Origin: Fusobacterium sp.
GTDB lineage: Bacteria > Cyanobacteriota > Vampirovibrionia > Gastranaerophilales > Gastranaerophilaceae
Length of the DNA stretch: 64,000 nt
NCBI GenBank assembly: GCA_023662905.1
Contig: JAMPIJ010000002.1
Coordinates: 184,503 to 248,502, forward strand
Reading direction: 5' to 3'
A model generated the notes under the pieces. It was given only the letters and a program-made list of their open reading frames with translations, did not search any database and had not been told where the DNA came from. Below, piece after piece: positions 1-8,577 of this stretch. The stretch's first letter is position 1. Every line of letters starts with the position of its first letter. The position numbers were made by a program, and so were the translations under genes.

Positions 1-2
1 AG

Positions 3-1184
3 TTACAGTACGCGTGTTTATTTGGCGGCGGAGCCATAAGAGGGCTTGCGCATGTTGGTGTTGTGCGCGCGTTAAAGGAACTCGGGATTGGACTCGGAAC
101 CCTTGCGGGTTCTTCTGTTGGTGCATTAGCAGCTGCGTTTTTGGCTGTCGGCTATGATGATAAAGAGATTGAGAAGCTTTTTATTAACGTAGATTTTGAA
201 CTCTTCCGTGATATTGATTTTGGCAAAACTGTTGCGCTTAGTAAGGGCAAAATTTTCCTTGAATGGCTGCGCGAGGTTATTGAGGCTAAGTTTTACGGGA
301 TTAATTATGTTAAGGGTAAGAATCCGCCTGTAACTTTTAAGGATATCGAAAAGAATCTAGTTGTTGTGACGACGGATTTGACGAATTTTACCTGTCGTGA
401 GTTTTCTAAACATACGACGCCTGACTTTGAGGTTGCAGAGGCGGTTAGAATTTCTGCGTGCATGCCGGGGCTTATGCGGCCTGTGGAACTTGAGGAATGT
501 ACGCTTGTTGATGGTGATTTGCAAAAAAGCTGGCCGATGTGGAAGCTTTGTGAAACGCTTTCGGGTTTGAATGAGAATGTTTTAGAAGTTCGGCTTGAGG
601 GAACTGTTTCTGAAAATCTTGCGAGTCCGGTTAGTTTTATCAACTCTGTTTATAGCTGTGTGACGTCGGTTGCGAGTGATTTTGTTGTTGATATTTTCAA
701 AAATGATGAAAAACACGACTGTCTTGTAGTGAACACGGGTGATGTTGTTATCGTCAACTTTCAGATGAAAGAGGCCGAGCGTAAAACTCTTATACAAAAC
801 GGCTATGAGCAAACGCTTGAGTATTTTAAGAATTTATTGCCGGTGAAAAAGGCAAGACATCTTGATCATTATATTAAAATTCGTAATTTCCTTGTCGATA
901 CGCGTGAAATGATTGGGAAAGATAAAGTTAGTGCCGCACAGGTTCGGTTTGCAAACCTTCTGGCGCTTTTGTGCGAAGTGCGTTATGATATTGATGAAAA
1001 TATTTATACTGAAATTATGGCGCTTTCGGGTGAAATTCTTAATAATTCCGGCACAACAATTTTCTTGAAACATACTTATCTCAAGGATTCCAGAAAAGTT
1101 TTGAAAAAGATTGATGAACTTGAAGTGCTTTTAAACTCTAAAATTTCGGCGCTTGAAAAATTCATAGAGATTGTGGCGTCTTAG
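3..1184 (+). CDS. Patatin-like phospholipase, 5' end outside window
   Basis: Serine lipid acyl hydrolase of the patatin family. The frame is open to the left edge, so the N-terminus is missing. The visible protein begins in the glycine-rich oxyanion loop (GGGAIRG), followed by the nucleophile elbow GSSVG (GxSxG). The second half of the Ser-Asp dyad is the DGD of VDGDLQ, near residue 170 of the visible part. A GTG at 63 would remove the oxyanion loop, so it is not the true start. The last ~150 residues are helical and unrecognised. Family assignment is clear; the lipid substrate is not. Confidence 0.85.
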   Translation, partial: LQYACLFGGGAIRGLAHVGVVRALKELGIGLGTLAGSSVGALAAAFLAVGYDDKEIEKLFINVDFELFRDIDFGKTVALSKGKIFLEWLREVIEAKFYGINYVKGKNPPVTFKDIEKNLVVVTTDLTNFTCREFSKHTTPDFEVAEAVRISACMPGLMRPVELEECTLVDGDLQKSWPMWKLCETLSGLNENVLEVRLEGTVSENLASPVSFINSVYSCVTSVASDFVVDIFKNDEKHDCLVVNTGDVVIVNFQMKEAERKTLIQNGYEQTLEYFKNLLPVKKARHLDHYIKIRNFLVDTREMIGKDKVSAAQVRFANLLALLCEVRYDIDENIYTEIMALSGEILNNSGTTIFLKHTYLKDSRKVLKKIDELEVLLNSKISALEKFIEIVAS

Positions 1185-1193
1185 AATATATGT

Positions 1194-1199
1194 TATAAT
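1194..1199 (+). promoter_or_regulatory. -10 box of a probable leaderless promoter
   Basis: TATAAT preceded by TG-n (extended -10), with exactly 6 nt before the ATG at 1206. No Shine-Dalgarno sequence fits between them, so transcription probably starts at or beside the A of the start codon. Confidence 0.6.
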
Positions 1200-1205
1200 C
1201 TTAAT

Positions 1206-1682
1206 ATGAAGAAGATTTTTGTATGTTTACTCCTACTTGGAATTACCCTATTTATGCCGCAGGCTTACGCTGATAGTTTGGATATAAATTATCTCTTGCA
1301 AATGGCGAAATCTAATAATATTGATATCAATGAAGTTATGAAACGCTCTCATATCGGGCCATCTTATGACAGCATAAAAAATGGCAAGAAACCTTTTTTG
1401 ATTGTGTTTGCGGATTTTACAGATTTGCCTGTCGCGGCGAAATACGTAAATAACGGATATCAGGTTTATAGTAATTTACAAAACGAATACGGGTTTGCGG
1501 CGTTTAACACAAAGAATTCTGAAAATTCTGCGCTAATGACAAAATTTAAGATTAAGACGGTTCCGTGCTTGTTGATTGCGAACCCGTATCGTAACGAAGT
1601 TGTGCCGGTGAAACCCGCGCTTTATGATAACCCGCAAAGACTCGTTACGCTATTGCGGGCATATTTGCGCAGAACCCGTTAA
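1206..1682 (+). CDS. Exported thioredoxin-fold protein without CxxC
   Basis: 158 residues with a clear signal peptide (about residues 1-22, ending in AYA). The rest resembles a thioredoxin fold: a beta strand FLIVFADF, and near residue 120 the segment FKIKTVPCLLI, with the cis-proline-type TVP seen in thioredoxins. The redox CxxC is absent, so it is unlikely to be an oxidoreductase; a binding or scaffolding role in the periplasm is inference. It follows the patatin gene by 21 nt but has its own TATAAT 6 nt before ATG. It converges with the MlaD gene, overlapping by 4 nt. Confidence 0.6.
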   Translation: MKKIFVCLLLLGITLFMPQAYADSLDINYLLQMAKSNNIDINEVMKRSHIGPSYDSIKNGKKPFLIVFADFTDLPVAAKYVNNGYQVYSNLQNEYGFAAFNTKNSENSALMTKFKIKTVPCLLIANPYRNEVVPVKPALYDNPQRLVTLLRAYLRRTR

Positions 1683-2545
1683 TTTTTCACGGGGGTTCCG
1701 AACATCAATCTTGCGGCGCCCATTCGCTGTTTGAGAGTGTTGCCGATACCTTTGACAATTTCGTTTACATTGTCAAGTAAGGTTTTCAGGCTGCAAATCG
1801 TCGCGTTTACGGCCGGAAGCGTCGTTGTGTTTATGATTTGGGTTGTTCCCTCGAAGTTTTTGGTTGTTGTGTGAACATTCGCGATTGAATTTCTGAGATA
1901 TTTTTCGTCAATAGAATCGTTAAGCTTTTTGCTCATACTGTTCAGGTTTCCGCAGGCGGTTGATATTTCGTGCGCCGCGGTGTTTATGTCAGGCTGAATA
2001 TCTTTGAGCATAATATTAAGCTGTTTTAACAGGTCGCTTACATCTTTTGCAGTGCTGTTAAGGCTTGACATAAGGTTGTTGGCGTTGCCTTTGAGTTCGT
2101 CAAACCCGCCGCCGTCTGTCACGTTGTTGATTAAGTCGTTCCAATCGTGAGAAATTTCACCCTCGATTTTGTCGCCGTATCTTATGCGCGCAAGCGCCGG
2201 CGAACTCGGATAGATTATTTCCATATAGTCAATATCAGAATCCTTGTGACGCTTTTGCACTTTGGCCTTAATGTTATTCGGCAGGTTGTAACTCCAACTG
2301 TCCAGAACTATTGTTACGCGCGTTGTGAGAAAGTCTTTACTTGGTACGACTTTCACCGCGCGGCCTATTTTGAACCCCTTGTAATACACGTTAAGATTTG
2401 AAAACGGTTCGAGTTCTGTGAAAACAGCCGTTATTCTCATGTGTGTGAGTTCGATGGCTTTTAGAATTAGTAAGCCTGTGAAAAATACGATAAGTACAAT
2501 TTTAAATTTTTTGAGTAGTCCAAATAATGCGTTTTTAATATCCAT
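1679..2545 (-). CDS. MlaD/MCE-family lipid transport protein
   Basis: One N-terminal membrane helix (FKIVLIVFFTGLLILKAI) is followed by an MCE domain (ITAVFTELEPFSNLNVYYKG onward, with FKIGRAV), then a long helical C-terminus. MCE proteins of this shape carry phospholipid between inner and outer membrane with an ABC transporter. No permease or ATPase partner lies nearby. I place the start at 2545 (MDIKNALF), just before the membrane helix; an upstream start at 2620 would overlap the TolC gene by 35 nt and adds an unlikely head. No good ribosome site precedes either. It lies 3' of the TolC-like gene on the same strand and is probably co-transcribed. Confidence 0.75.
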   Translation of the reverse strand: MDIKNALFGLLKKFKIVLIVFFTGLLILKAIELTHMRITAVFTELEPFSNLNVYYKGFKIGRAVKVVPSKDFLTTRVTIVLDSWSYNLPNNIKAKVQKRHKDSDIDYMEIIYPSSPALARIRYGDKIEGEISHDWNDLINNVTDGGGFDELKGNANNLMSSLNSTAKDVSDLLKQLNIMLKDIQPDINTAAHEISTACGNLNSMSKKLNDSIDEKYLRNSIANVHTTTKNFEGTTQIINTTTLPAVNATICSLKTLLDNVNEIVKGIGNTLKQRMGAARLMFGTPVKN

Positions 2546-2585
2546 ACAAATATTAAAAAATATCGCTATATTGTTCTCAATTGCC

Positions 2586-3929
2586 TTACAGGTTAGGCGT
2601 ATGGAGGTAGTTTTTTCCACCTAACGCTTTGTAAAGGTTTATTGTTGAAATCACGTAATTAATTTTCTGGTTAACGAGTTCTTGTTCGAGTTTAAGTTCG
2701 TATTTGCGCGCAACAAGTTCGTCAAACTCTGAAATCGCGCCGATTTCAAGCTGACGTTGAGTAAGCCTGTATTTTTCGCGTTCAAGCGAGATTTTTTCTA
2801 AATCTTTGTCGTAATTTGCCTTGCAGGTTTTGAGGCTTACAAGCGCGTCGTTGAGTTCCTGAAGCGATGTTAGAATCGTTTTTTCGTAATATTCAAGCGC
2901 TTTTTTGTACTCGTGTTTTTTGAGGTTAAGGTTTGCTTTTTTAGCGCCGCCGGTGAAAAGGTCTAGTTGCGGCATAACGCCGATGTGGCCGAGAACCGTT
3001 TCAGGCGCAAAGAGGCGCGCAAAACTGTAGGCATTGAACCCGAATTGGCCGAAAAGCGTGAATTTTGGCAAGAATTCGCGGCGTGCGACTTTCACGTCAA
3101 TACCGATTTTTTTTATGTAGAATTCGGTTTTTATAAGGTCAGGTCTATCTTGAATACTTTCTGACGGAATTTCTTGCGGCACGTCGAATGGTTTAACCTC
3201 ATCGTACGCAAGCGTTTCAAACTCGCGCAGGTTTCTGTTGCCGAGTTGAACCATAAGTTCGTCTTTGATTAGTTCAAGGTCTTTTTCAAGTAGGTTCAAA
3301 TCCATTTCGATATTTGCAAGTTCCTGTTTTTCGGTTAAAACGTCGGTGATTGTCGCAAGACCGCAGGCGTATTTCTTCTCCATTTTGGCAACAAGGTCAA
3401 GTTCGATTTTGTGAATTTCTTTCATGTTTGATAGCAGGCGGTTGATTTTAATCAGGTTGTAATAATCGCCCGCAAAGTTGGAGGTTATTGAAATATAGGC
3501 GCTTCGCTCGTCCTGTTCAATCATCTCTTTAACCATTTTTACGCTTTTGGTTTTGAGATAATTTTTGCCCCAGATGTCGACTTCATAAGACATCGCAACC
3601 GGCATGAGAAGATTATATTGATGATAATCAGGTATTACAAGCTGGCCGAACTGTTGCTGTGCCGCGTGCGCAGCCCAGTTGTAGCTTCCGCTGAAACCCA
3701 GATATGGCAGTTGGTTAGAAAACTGCATTTTGATATTGTCCTGCGCCTGCAATGAGTTAAGTTTTGCAATTTTTAAATCCTGATTCCCGTCATAAAGGTC
3801 GCGTAAATAACCTGTCAAATACGGATCCTGATAGTTTTCCCAGTATTCGAGGTTAAGTTCGTACGCGTTTGCGCTGCCGGCTAATAAAAGTAAATTTATT
3901 AAAATTATTAAAAATTTTTTTGCTACCAT
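2586..3929 (-). CDS. TolC-like outer membrane efflux protein
   Basis: Outer membrane factor: signal peptide (FLIILINLLLLAGSANA), then two tandem halves of coiled-coil and beta segments typical of TolC/OprM. Visible family marks include LRDLYDGNQDLKIAKLN near the start and the second-half RPDLIKTEFYIKKIGIDVKVARREFLPKF. About 447 residues is normal. The start at 3929 (MVAKKF) is preceded by AGGTG 5 nt upstream; an upstream start at 3986 would run over the MarR operator. It is divergent from marR-emrA-emrB and is the natural outer membrane partner of that pump. Confidence 0.9.
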   Translation of the reverse strand: MVAKKFLIILINLLLLAGSANAYELNLEYWENYQDPYLTGYLRDLYDGNQDLKIAKLNSLQAQDNIKMQFSNQLPYLGFSGSYNWAAHAAQQQFGQLVIPDYHQYNLLMPVAMSYEVDIWGKNYLKTKSVKMVKEMIEQDERSAYISITSNFAGDYYNLIKINRLLSNMKEIHKIELDLVAKMEKKYACGLATITDVLTEKQELANIEMDLNLLEKDLELIKDELMVQLGNRNLREFETLAYDEVKPFDVPQEIPSESIQDRPDLIKTEFYIKKIGIDVKVARREFLPKFTLFGQFGFNAYSFARLFAPETVLGHIGVMPQLDLFTGGAKKANLNLKKHEYKKALEYYEKTILTSLQELNDALVSLKTCKANYDKDLEKISLEREKYRLTQRQLEIGAISEFDELVARKYELKLEQELVNQKINYVISTINLYKALGGKNYLHTPNL

Positions 3930-3946
3930 ATTTACACCTGTAAATC

Positions 3947-3968
3947 TTGTGTTATGATGATAACACAA
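3947..3968. promoter_or_regulatory. MarR-type operator between divergent efflux genes
   Basis: Perfect inverted repeat TTGTGTTAT-GATG-ATAACACAA, in the 51 bp between the TolC start (3929) and the MarR start (3981). Position and symmetry fit a site through which the MarR protein represses both directions. Confidence 0.7.
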
Positions 3969-3980
3969 AGGGCGTGGAAA

Positions 3981-4439
3981 ATGCAAGCAGAAAATTTATT
4001 AAATCAGAAAATAGGATTACTTTTGACGCAGATTGGAATGCTGTCACGGGTTTTTGCTATACAGTCATTTGGCCGGAATGATTTTGAGATAACGCCGGAA
4101 CAGTTTACTGTTCTCTCGGCGCTGTCTGAACACGGCGCGCTTTATCAACGTCAGATTTGCGCGATTACGCTCAAGGATAGGGCGAATATTACGCGGATTA
4201 TTAATATTCTGGAGCCGCTCGGGCTGATTAGCCGGCAGGTTGAAAGCCACGGACGACAAATTCAAAAGGTTCAGATTACCGATAAGGGCCGCGATGTTTA
4301 TGAGAAAGTTCTGCCGGCAATCCTCAAAATTTGGGCCGAAACAGTTGAAAATATTCCCGATAGCGAGATGGAACAGTGTTTTGCAACACTACAAAAAATT
4401 AAGGAAAACTTGCAGAATAAAACCACATTGAATTTATAA
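3981..4439 (+). CDS. MarR-family transcriptional regulator
   Basis: About 152 residues with the winged-helix layout of MarR: ITPEQFTVLSAL, then YQRQICAITLKDRANITRIINILEPLGLISRQ (recognition helix) and the wing SHGRQIQKVQITDKG. It sits at the head of an emrA-emrB operon (10 nt to the next gene), divergent from TolC, with a perfect operator between. It is therefore probably the local repressor, relieved by toxic small molecules. I take the start at 3981 (MQAENLL), preceded by a purine-rich site, rather than 3954, which lies inside the operator. Confidence 0.9.
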   Translation: MQAENLLNQKIGLLLTQIGMLSRVFAIQSFGRNDFEITPEQFTVLSALSEHGALYQRQICAITLKDRANITRIINILEPLGLISRQVESHGRQIQKVQITDKGRDVYEKVLPAILKIWAETVENIPDSEMEQCFATLQKIKENLQNKTTLNL

Positions 4440-4449
4440 GGATTTACCT

Positions 4450-5508
4450 ATGGAAGCATCAAAAAAATTAAGAAAAAGCCGAAACAGAAAAGAAATTAAT
4501 AAAAAACGTGTACTAATTCCTTCAATCAGCGCCGCTGTTCTTATAGTTTTAGGGATTTGCGGTGCTGTTTACTCAACTTTTTACCAGTCAACGGACGACG
4601 CGTTCGTCGAGGGACGCTTAATCTCTATTGCGCCGAGGGTTTCCGGGCCTGTTGTGAATCTTCTTGTCGATGATAACGATGAGGTTAAGGAGGGTGATTT
4701 GCTTTTTGAAATCGATCCTGAGCCGTATGAGGTTATTTTACAGAAGAAAAAAGCCGAACTTGAAGTCGCAAAAGCGCAATTGGGCGTGGTTGACAAACAG
4801 GTTGAGGAAAAACATTCGAATTTGAGCCAATCCCGTGAGGACATTGTTTCTGCAACTTCAAAATATGATTTTGCGAAGAAAGATTTTGCCAGATATGAGG
4901 AAATGTACAAAGAGGGAATTGTTTCCAAGCAGGAATACGAGCGCGCGCTGACCGGTTTAACCGTTGCAGACGCCGGCAAAAACGCGACGCACGACGCGCA
5001 CCGCGCAATGGAATCAGCGTTGCATTCTGACAAAGCAAAACGCGAAGCAACACTTGCCGAAATCGACAAAATTAAGGCTGAAATCGCTCAGGCCGAGTTG
5101 AATTTATCTTATACCAAAATCTATGCGCCGCAATCTGGCCGTGTGAGCGCCAGAACAGTTGAAAAAGGCAACTATCTTCAAGTTGCGCAGCCTGTAATGT
5201 CAATTGTTCCGCGTGAAGTCTGGGTTGTTGCGAACTTCAAAGAAAATCAGTTGACCAATATGCGCGAGGGGCAGCCGGTAAAAATCAAAATAGACACTTA
5301 CCCGAACAAACGTTTTAAAGGCAGAGTTCAGAGTATTCAGTATGCCTCTGGCGCTAAATCAAGCCTTTTCCCACCGGAAAATGCGGTTGGAAGTTACGTG
5401 AAAATTGTTCAGCGTATCCCTGTGAAAATCGTTTTTGAAGAGGATTATTCCGGTTTCAGCGTAATCCCTGGGATGTCAGTTGTTCCTAGAGTAAAGGTTC
5501 GAGGCTAG
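4450..5508 (+). CDS. emrA: EmrA-like periplasmic adaptor of MFS efflux pump
   Basis: HlyD-family membrane fusion protein. One N-terminal membrane helix (about residues 20-42) is followed by the signature STDDAFVEGRLISIAPRVSG and a split lipoyl half VVNLLVDDNDEVKEGDLLFEIDP. A coiled-coil hairpin follows (about 95-215), then the second lipoyl half YTKIYAPQSGRVS and a beta-barrel region. At 352 residues it is normal for EmrA. It lies between marR and the MFS gene (4 nt gap) and would bridge the inner membrane pump to the TolC-like channel. Confidence 0.92.
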   Translation: MEASKKLRKSRNRKEINKKRVLIPSISAAVLIVLGICGAVYSTFYQSTDDAFVEGRLISIAPRVSGPVVNLLVDDNDEVKEGDLLFEIDPEPYEVILQKKKAELEVAKAQLGVVDKQVEEKHSNLSQSREDIVSATSKYDFAKKDFARYEEMYKEGIVSKQEYERALTGLTVADAGKNATHDAHRAMESALHSDKAKREATLAEIDKIKAEIAQAELNLSYTKIYAPQSGRVSARTVEKGNYLQVAQPVMSIVPREVWVVANFKENQLTNMREGQPVKIKIDTYPNKRFKGRVQSIQYASGAKSSLFPPENAVGSYVKIVQRIPVKIVFEEDYSGFSVIPGMSVVPRVKVRG

Positions 5509-5511
5509 GTA

Positions 5512-7044
5512 ATGCAAGAAGTTCAGGCAAAACCTGTAAATCCTTATTTTGTAGCGTTTTCGATGATGTTGCCTACGTTTTTTGCGATGGTTGCAACATC
5601 TGGTACGAACGTTTGTTTGCCCTATATCGCAGGGTATTACGGCGCTACGCAGTACGAAGCAAATGCCGTTATCACGAGTTATATGGTTTCAAACGGTGTA
5701 ATGCTTCCTATGACCGGATGGTTATTGAGGACTTTCGGGAAAGTTAAAGTCATTAACACTTGCATTATAACATTTATGTTGGGGTCGTTCTTTTGTATAA
5801 TCGCGCCAAATTTGATGTTGTTGATTATTTCACGTTTAATTCAAGGGGTTGGAGGCGGTGCGTTAATGCCGTTGAGCCAAAGTATTATTCTTGAAGCTTT
5901 TCCACCGGAAAAACGTGGTACGGCAATGGGGCTTTTTGGATTTGCGGTTATTTTATCCCCGTTGATTGGGCCGCTTTTGGGCGGCTTTTTGACCGAAAAC
6001 TATTCGTGGCAATGGGTTTTTATCGTAAACTTGCCGTTCTGTTTGATTTCTCTTTTTCTTGTGAAAGTTTTCATTAAAGAAAATTTTCAGGCTCCAAAAG
6101 GCAAAATGCAATTTGATTTTGTTGGTTTTTTGGCAATTCTTTTGTGGTTTGGAAGTATGCAGGTAGTGCTTGATAAAGGAGAGCAATTCAATTGGTTTGA
6201 CGAAACCTGGGTTTGCTGGCTTGCCGGATTTTCATTTTTTTCTATGATTTTCTTTTTTGTCTGGGAACTTGAATATAAAAAGCCGTTTGTAAATATTCGT
6301 GCCTTAAAAAATACTAATCTTCTTGTTGGTACAATAATTGGAGTTGTTGTAAATGTAATGCTTTTTTCATCAATTCTGCTTGTGCCAAAGTTCGTACAGG
6401 GTTTGCTCGGGTATAACGCATATCTTTCGGGGCTGTCTGTATTTCCACGCGTAATTTCTTGTGCCATAATGCTTCCTATAGTGGGAAAACTTGCTGATAT
6501 TGTGGACAATAGAATTTTAATCGCAATCGGGTTGACGATTCTGGGGTCAACAACTTTTATGTTCTCAAATATGACTCTAGAAACATCGCTTGAATGTGTT
6601 CAGTTTATAAATTTGCTTTTCGGGTTCGGTATTGCGTTTACATTTATTCCAATGAGTGCAATGTGTTTTGCAACCCTTTCAAAACGTAAAACTCCTGATG
6701 GGGCAGGACTTCATAGCCTTTTTAAATGTGCCTGTACTGCGATTGCAACTTCTATTTCAACAGCGTTTATAATGCGTGTTTCGCAGGTTCATCAAACTTA
6801 TTTGACTCATAATGTAGGGGTTACAGATTTGGAGTATTATACGCGTCTTATGATGCTTAAAGCAAAATTTATGACTTATTTTGCGCCTTACGTGGCGGGT
6901 CAAAAGGCAAATGCTTTGATTTATAAACAGCTTTTAAAGCAGGCACAATTAAGCGCATTTTATGACGCGTTTCTTGTACTGAGTCTTGTTGCGTTTATTG
7001 CGCTGCCGCTTATTTTATTTTTGAAAAACAAGAAAAAATCGTGA
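5512..7044 (+). CDS. emrB: EmrB-like MFS drug exporter (DHA2, 14 TM)
   Basis: 510-residue hydrophobic protein with the DHA2 pattern: LPYIAGYYGATQYEANAVITSYMVSNGVMLPMTGWL, the motif SRLIQGVGGGALMPL and the antiporter motif C region AVILSPLIGPLLGGFL. Fourteen membrane segments are expected. It exports lipophilic drugs or toxins by proton antiport together with EmrA and TolC. Its 3' end overlaps the convergent tmk gene by 35 nt. Confidence 0.92.
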   Translation: MQEVQAKPVNPYFVAFSMMLPTFFAMVATSGTNVCLPYIAGYYGATQYEANAVITSYMVSNGVMLPMTGWLLRTFGKVKVINTCIITFMLGSFFCIIAPNLMLLIISRLIQGVGGGALMPLSQSIILEAFPPEKRGTAMGLFGFAVILSPLIGPLLGGFLTENYSWQWVFIVNLPFCLISLFLVKVFIKENFQAPKGKMQFDFVGFLAILLWFGSMQVVLDKGEQFNWFDETWVCWLAGFSFFSMIFFFVWELEYKKPFVNIRALKNTNLLVGTIIGVVVNVMLFSSILLVPKFVQGLLGYNAYLSGLSVFPRVISCAIMLPIVGKLADIVDNRILIAIGLTILGSTTFMFSNMTLETSLECVQFINLLFGFGIAFTFIPMSAMCFATLSKRKTPDGAGLHSLFKCACTAIATSISTAFIMRVSQVHQTYLTHNVGVTDLEYYTRLMMLKAKFMTYFAPYVAGQKANALIYKQLLKQAQLSAFYDAFLVLSLVAFIALPLILFLKNKKKS

Positions 7045-7627
7045 TGACTTCTTGATGAAGTTGTTCGATGGTTTTGCGTGAGTCGAAAACTTTTATGCGT
7101 TCAGGCTCGGATTTGGCAAGTTCTAAATAGCCCCGACGAACTTTTTCTTGAAACTCAATTCCTGCGCTTTCCATACGGTCTTTGTCCTTGCCGACGCGCT
7201 GCATTGAGGTTTCGGTGTCGACATCAAAAAGGAACGTTAAATCAGGTTTGAGGCCGCTTGTGGCTAAGTTATTGAGGTAATTGATTTGTTCAAGGTCAAG
7301 TCCTCTTCCGTAGCCCTGATATGCGACGGTTGAATCAATATGACGGTCGCAAAGTACGATTTTGCCGGATTTAATAGCAGGTTTCACGAGGGTGTCGATG
7401 TGCTGCGCTCTGTCTGCGAGGAACAAAAACGATTCGCAGTTTGAGGAAACTTCGCCATCATAGTTAAGCAAAATTTCTCTCAACTTAACGCCTAAACCTT
7501 TTGCTCCAGGTTCGCGTGTTGTGATTACGTCGTAGCCTTTTTCCTGTAAATATTTAGCCAAAAGCTCTAGCTGTGTGGTTTTTCCACAGCCGTCGCAGCC
7601 CTCAAATGTTATAAATAATCCGTCCAT
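7010..7627 (-). CDS. tmk: Thymidylate kinase
   Basis: Phosphorylates dTMP to dTDP. Walker A GCDGCGKTT (residues ~10-18), DR motif REPG at ~38, and LCDRHIDSTVAYQGYGRGLD for the DRY-type substrate loop. At 205 residues the length is standard. TATAAT lies exactly 6 nt upstream of the ATG, so it is probably read from a leaderless message. It overlaps the end of emrB convergently. Confidence 0.96.
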   Translation of the reverse strand: MDGLFITFEGCDGCGKTTQLELLAKYLQEKGYDVITTREPGAKGLGVKLREILLNYDGEVSSNCESFLFLADRAQHIDTLVKPAIKSGKIVLCDRHIDSTVAYQGYGRGLDLEQINYLNNLATSGLKPDLTFLFDVDTETSMQRVGKDKDRMESAGIEFQEKVRRGYLELAKSEPERIKVFDSRKTIEQLHQEVITIFSCFSKIK

Positions 7628-7633
7628 AGAGTT

Positions 7634-7639
7634 ATTATA
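7634..7639 (-). promoter_or_regulatory. -10 box of leaderless tmk promoter
   Basis: Minus-strand TATAAT, 6 nt before the tmk ATG at 7627; no ribosome-binding site is present. Confidence 0.55.
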
Positions 7640-7647
7640 GCATAAAA

Positions 7648-8466
7648 TTAGAAATTGACAGCCTGCGGCATAGGGGCTTGTTCGCGCACATGCGCAACGA
7701 GGGCTTTGAACACAAACGGGTGCATTTTGCCATCTTTTACGTCTTTGTACATTATGCCGAGCGCTTTTTCAGGGGAAATCGGGTCTTTGTAAGAACGTTT
7801 TTCCGTGAGCGCTGAGAATTTATCCGCCGCAGAGAGAATTTGAAGCGTTACGTCTGCATTGAAATCAGGTTTTGCCTGTGGATAGCCGCTTCCAAGCGGG
7901 TTCTGGTGATGATATTTGATAAGGTCGAGAGTTTTCGGGTTAAGGTCTGTGTTTTTCAAAAGCTCGTAACTCAATTCTGAATGCGTATGCATGATTTTTT
8001 CTTCATCCGGCGTTAGACGGGCGGGTTTGTTGAGAATTTCGTCAGGAATTAAAGCTTTGCCCACATCGTGAAGATAGCACGCGTCAGAGAGAGATTTTTT
8101 GTTAACTTCATATTTTAACGCAACCGGAAGATGGTCACAGATTCCGTCGGCGATTTTTTGTGTATCTTTGGCATGGCCGGCTAGAAGCGCGCGAAGATTT
8201 TCCATATTCAACTCGGCTTTCATCCCGTTTTGTCGCAGAATTTCGCGAATTTTAGGGTTTGTTCTCATCATCTGCGCAAGGCTGGCCTCGGTCGTATAAC
8301 GGCCGAGCGAATTGGAATTGTATTCAAATCTATCACGGTCAAGTTGGCCTTGACCGAAGTTCATATACGGATTGTTGTTAATCCGCTGAGTTGAATATAG
8401 ACCGTTTGCGCCAAAATGCTTGACAGCATTCAGACCAAAAAAGTTTCCACCCATACACACATACAC
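7648..8466 (-). CDS. HD-GYP-like phosphohydrolase domain protein
   Basis: 272 residues. The first ~90 are unrecognised and asparagine/glycine-rich. An HD hydrolase domain follows, with HDVGK (metal-binding HD), HTHSELSYELL and YHHQNPLGSGYP, close to the HHE...GxGYP pattern of c-di-GMP phosphodiesterases but with changed spacing. It probably hydrolyses a cyclic nucleotide or related phosphoester. Starts at 8466 (MYVC) and 8454 (MGGNF) are both possible; neither has a ribosome site. Confidence 0.75.
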   Translation of the reverse strand: MYVCMGGNFFGLNAVKHFGANGLYSTQRINNNPYMNFGQGQLDRDRFEYNSNSLGRYTTEASLAQMMRTNPKIREILRQNGMKAELNMENLRALLAGHAKDTQKIADGICDHLPVALKYEVNKKSLSDACYLHDVGKALIPDEILNKPARLTPDEEKIMHTHSELSYELLKNTDLNPKTLDLIKYHHQNPLGSGYPQAKPDFNADVTLQILSAADKFSALTEKRSYKDPISPEKALGIMYKDVKDGKMHPFVFKALVAHVREQAPMPQAVNF

Positions 8467-8565
8467 AATTATTTACTACACACATAGATATAAACGTTTT
8501 TTTACGTGCGGGATTGACTAATTTTTGAAATTTGTAACATTTTTTTAAAACTTGTGGCGATATGT

Positions 8566-8571
8566 TATAAT
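8566..8571 (+). promoter_or_regulatory. -10 box of leaderless promoter
   Basis: Extended -10 TGT-TATAAT, 6 nt before the ATG at 8578. The same ATATGTTATAATC string occurs before the gene at 1206. Confidence 0.6.
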
Positions 8572-8577
8572 CGGGGA

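Noticed and set aside
582..812. Short ORFs inside the patatin gene and similar shadows elsewhere
   Set aside because: No ribosome site and antisense to clear domain-coding sequence.
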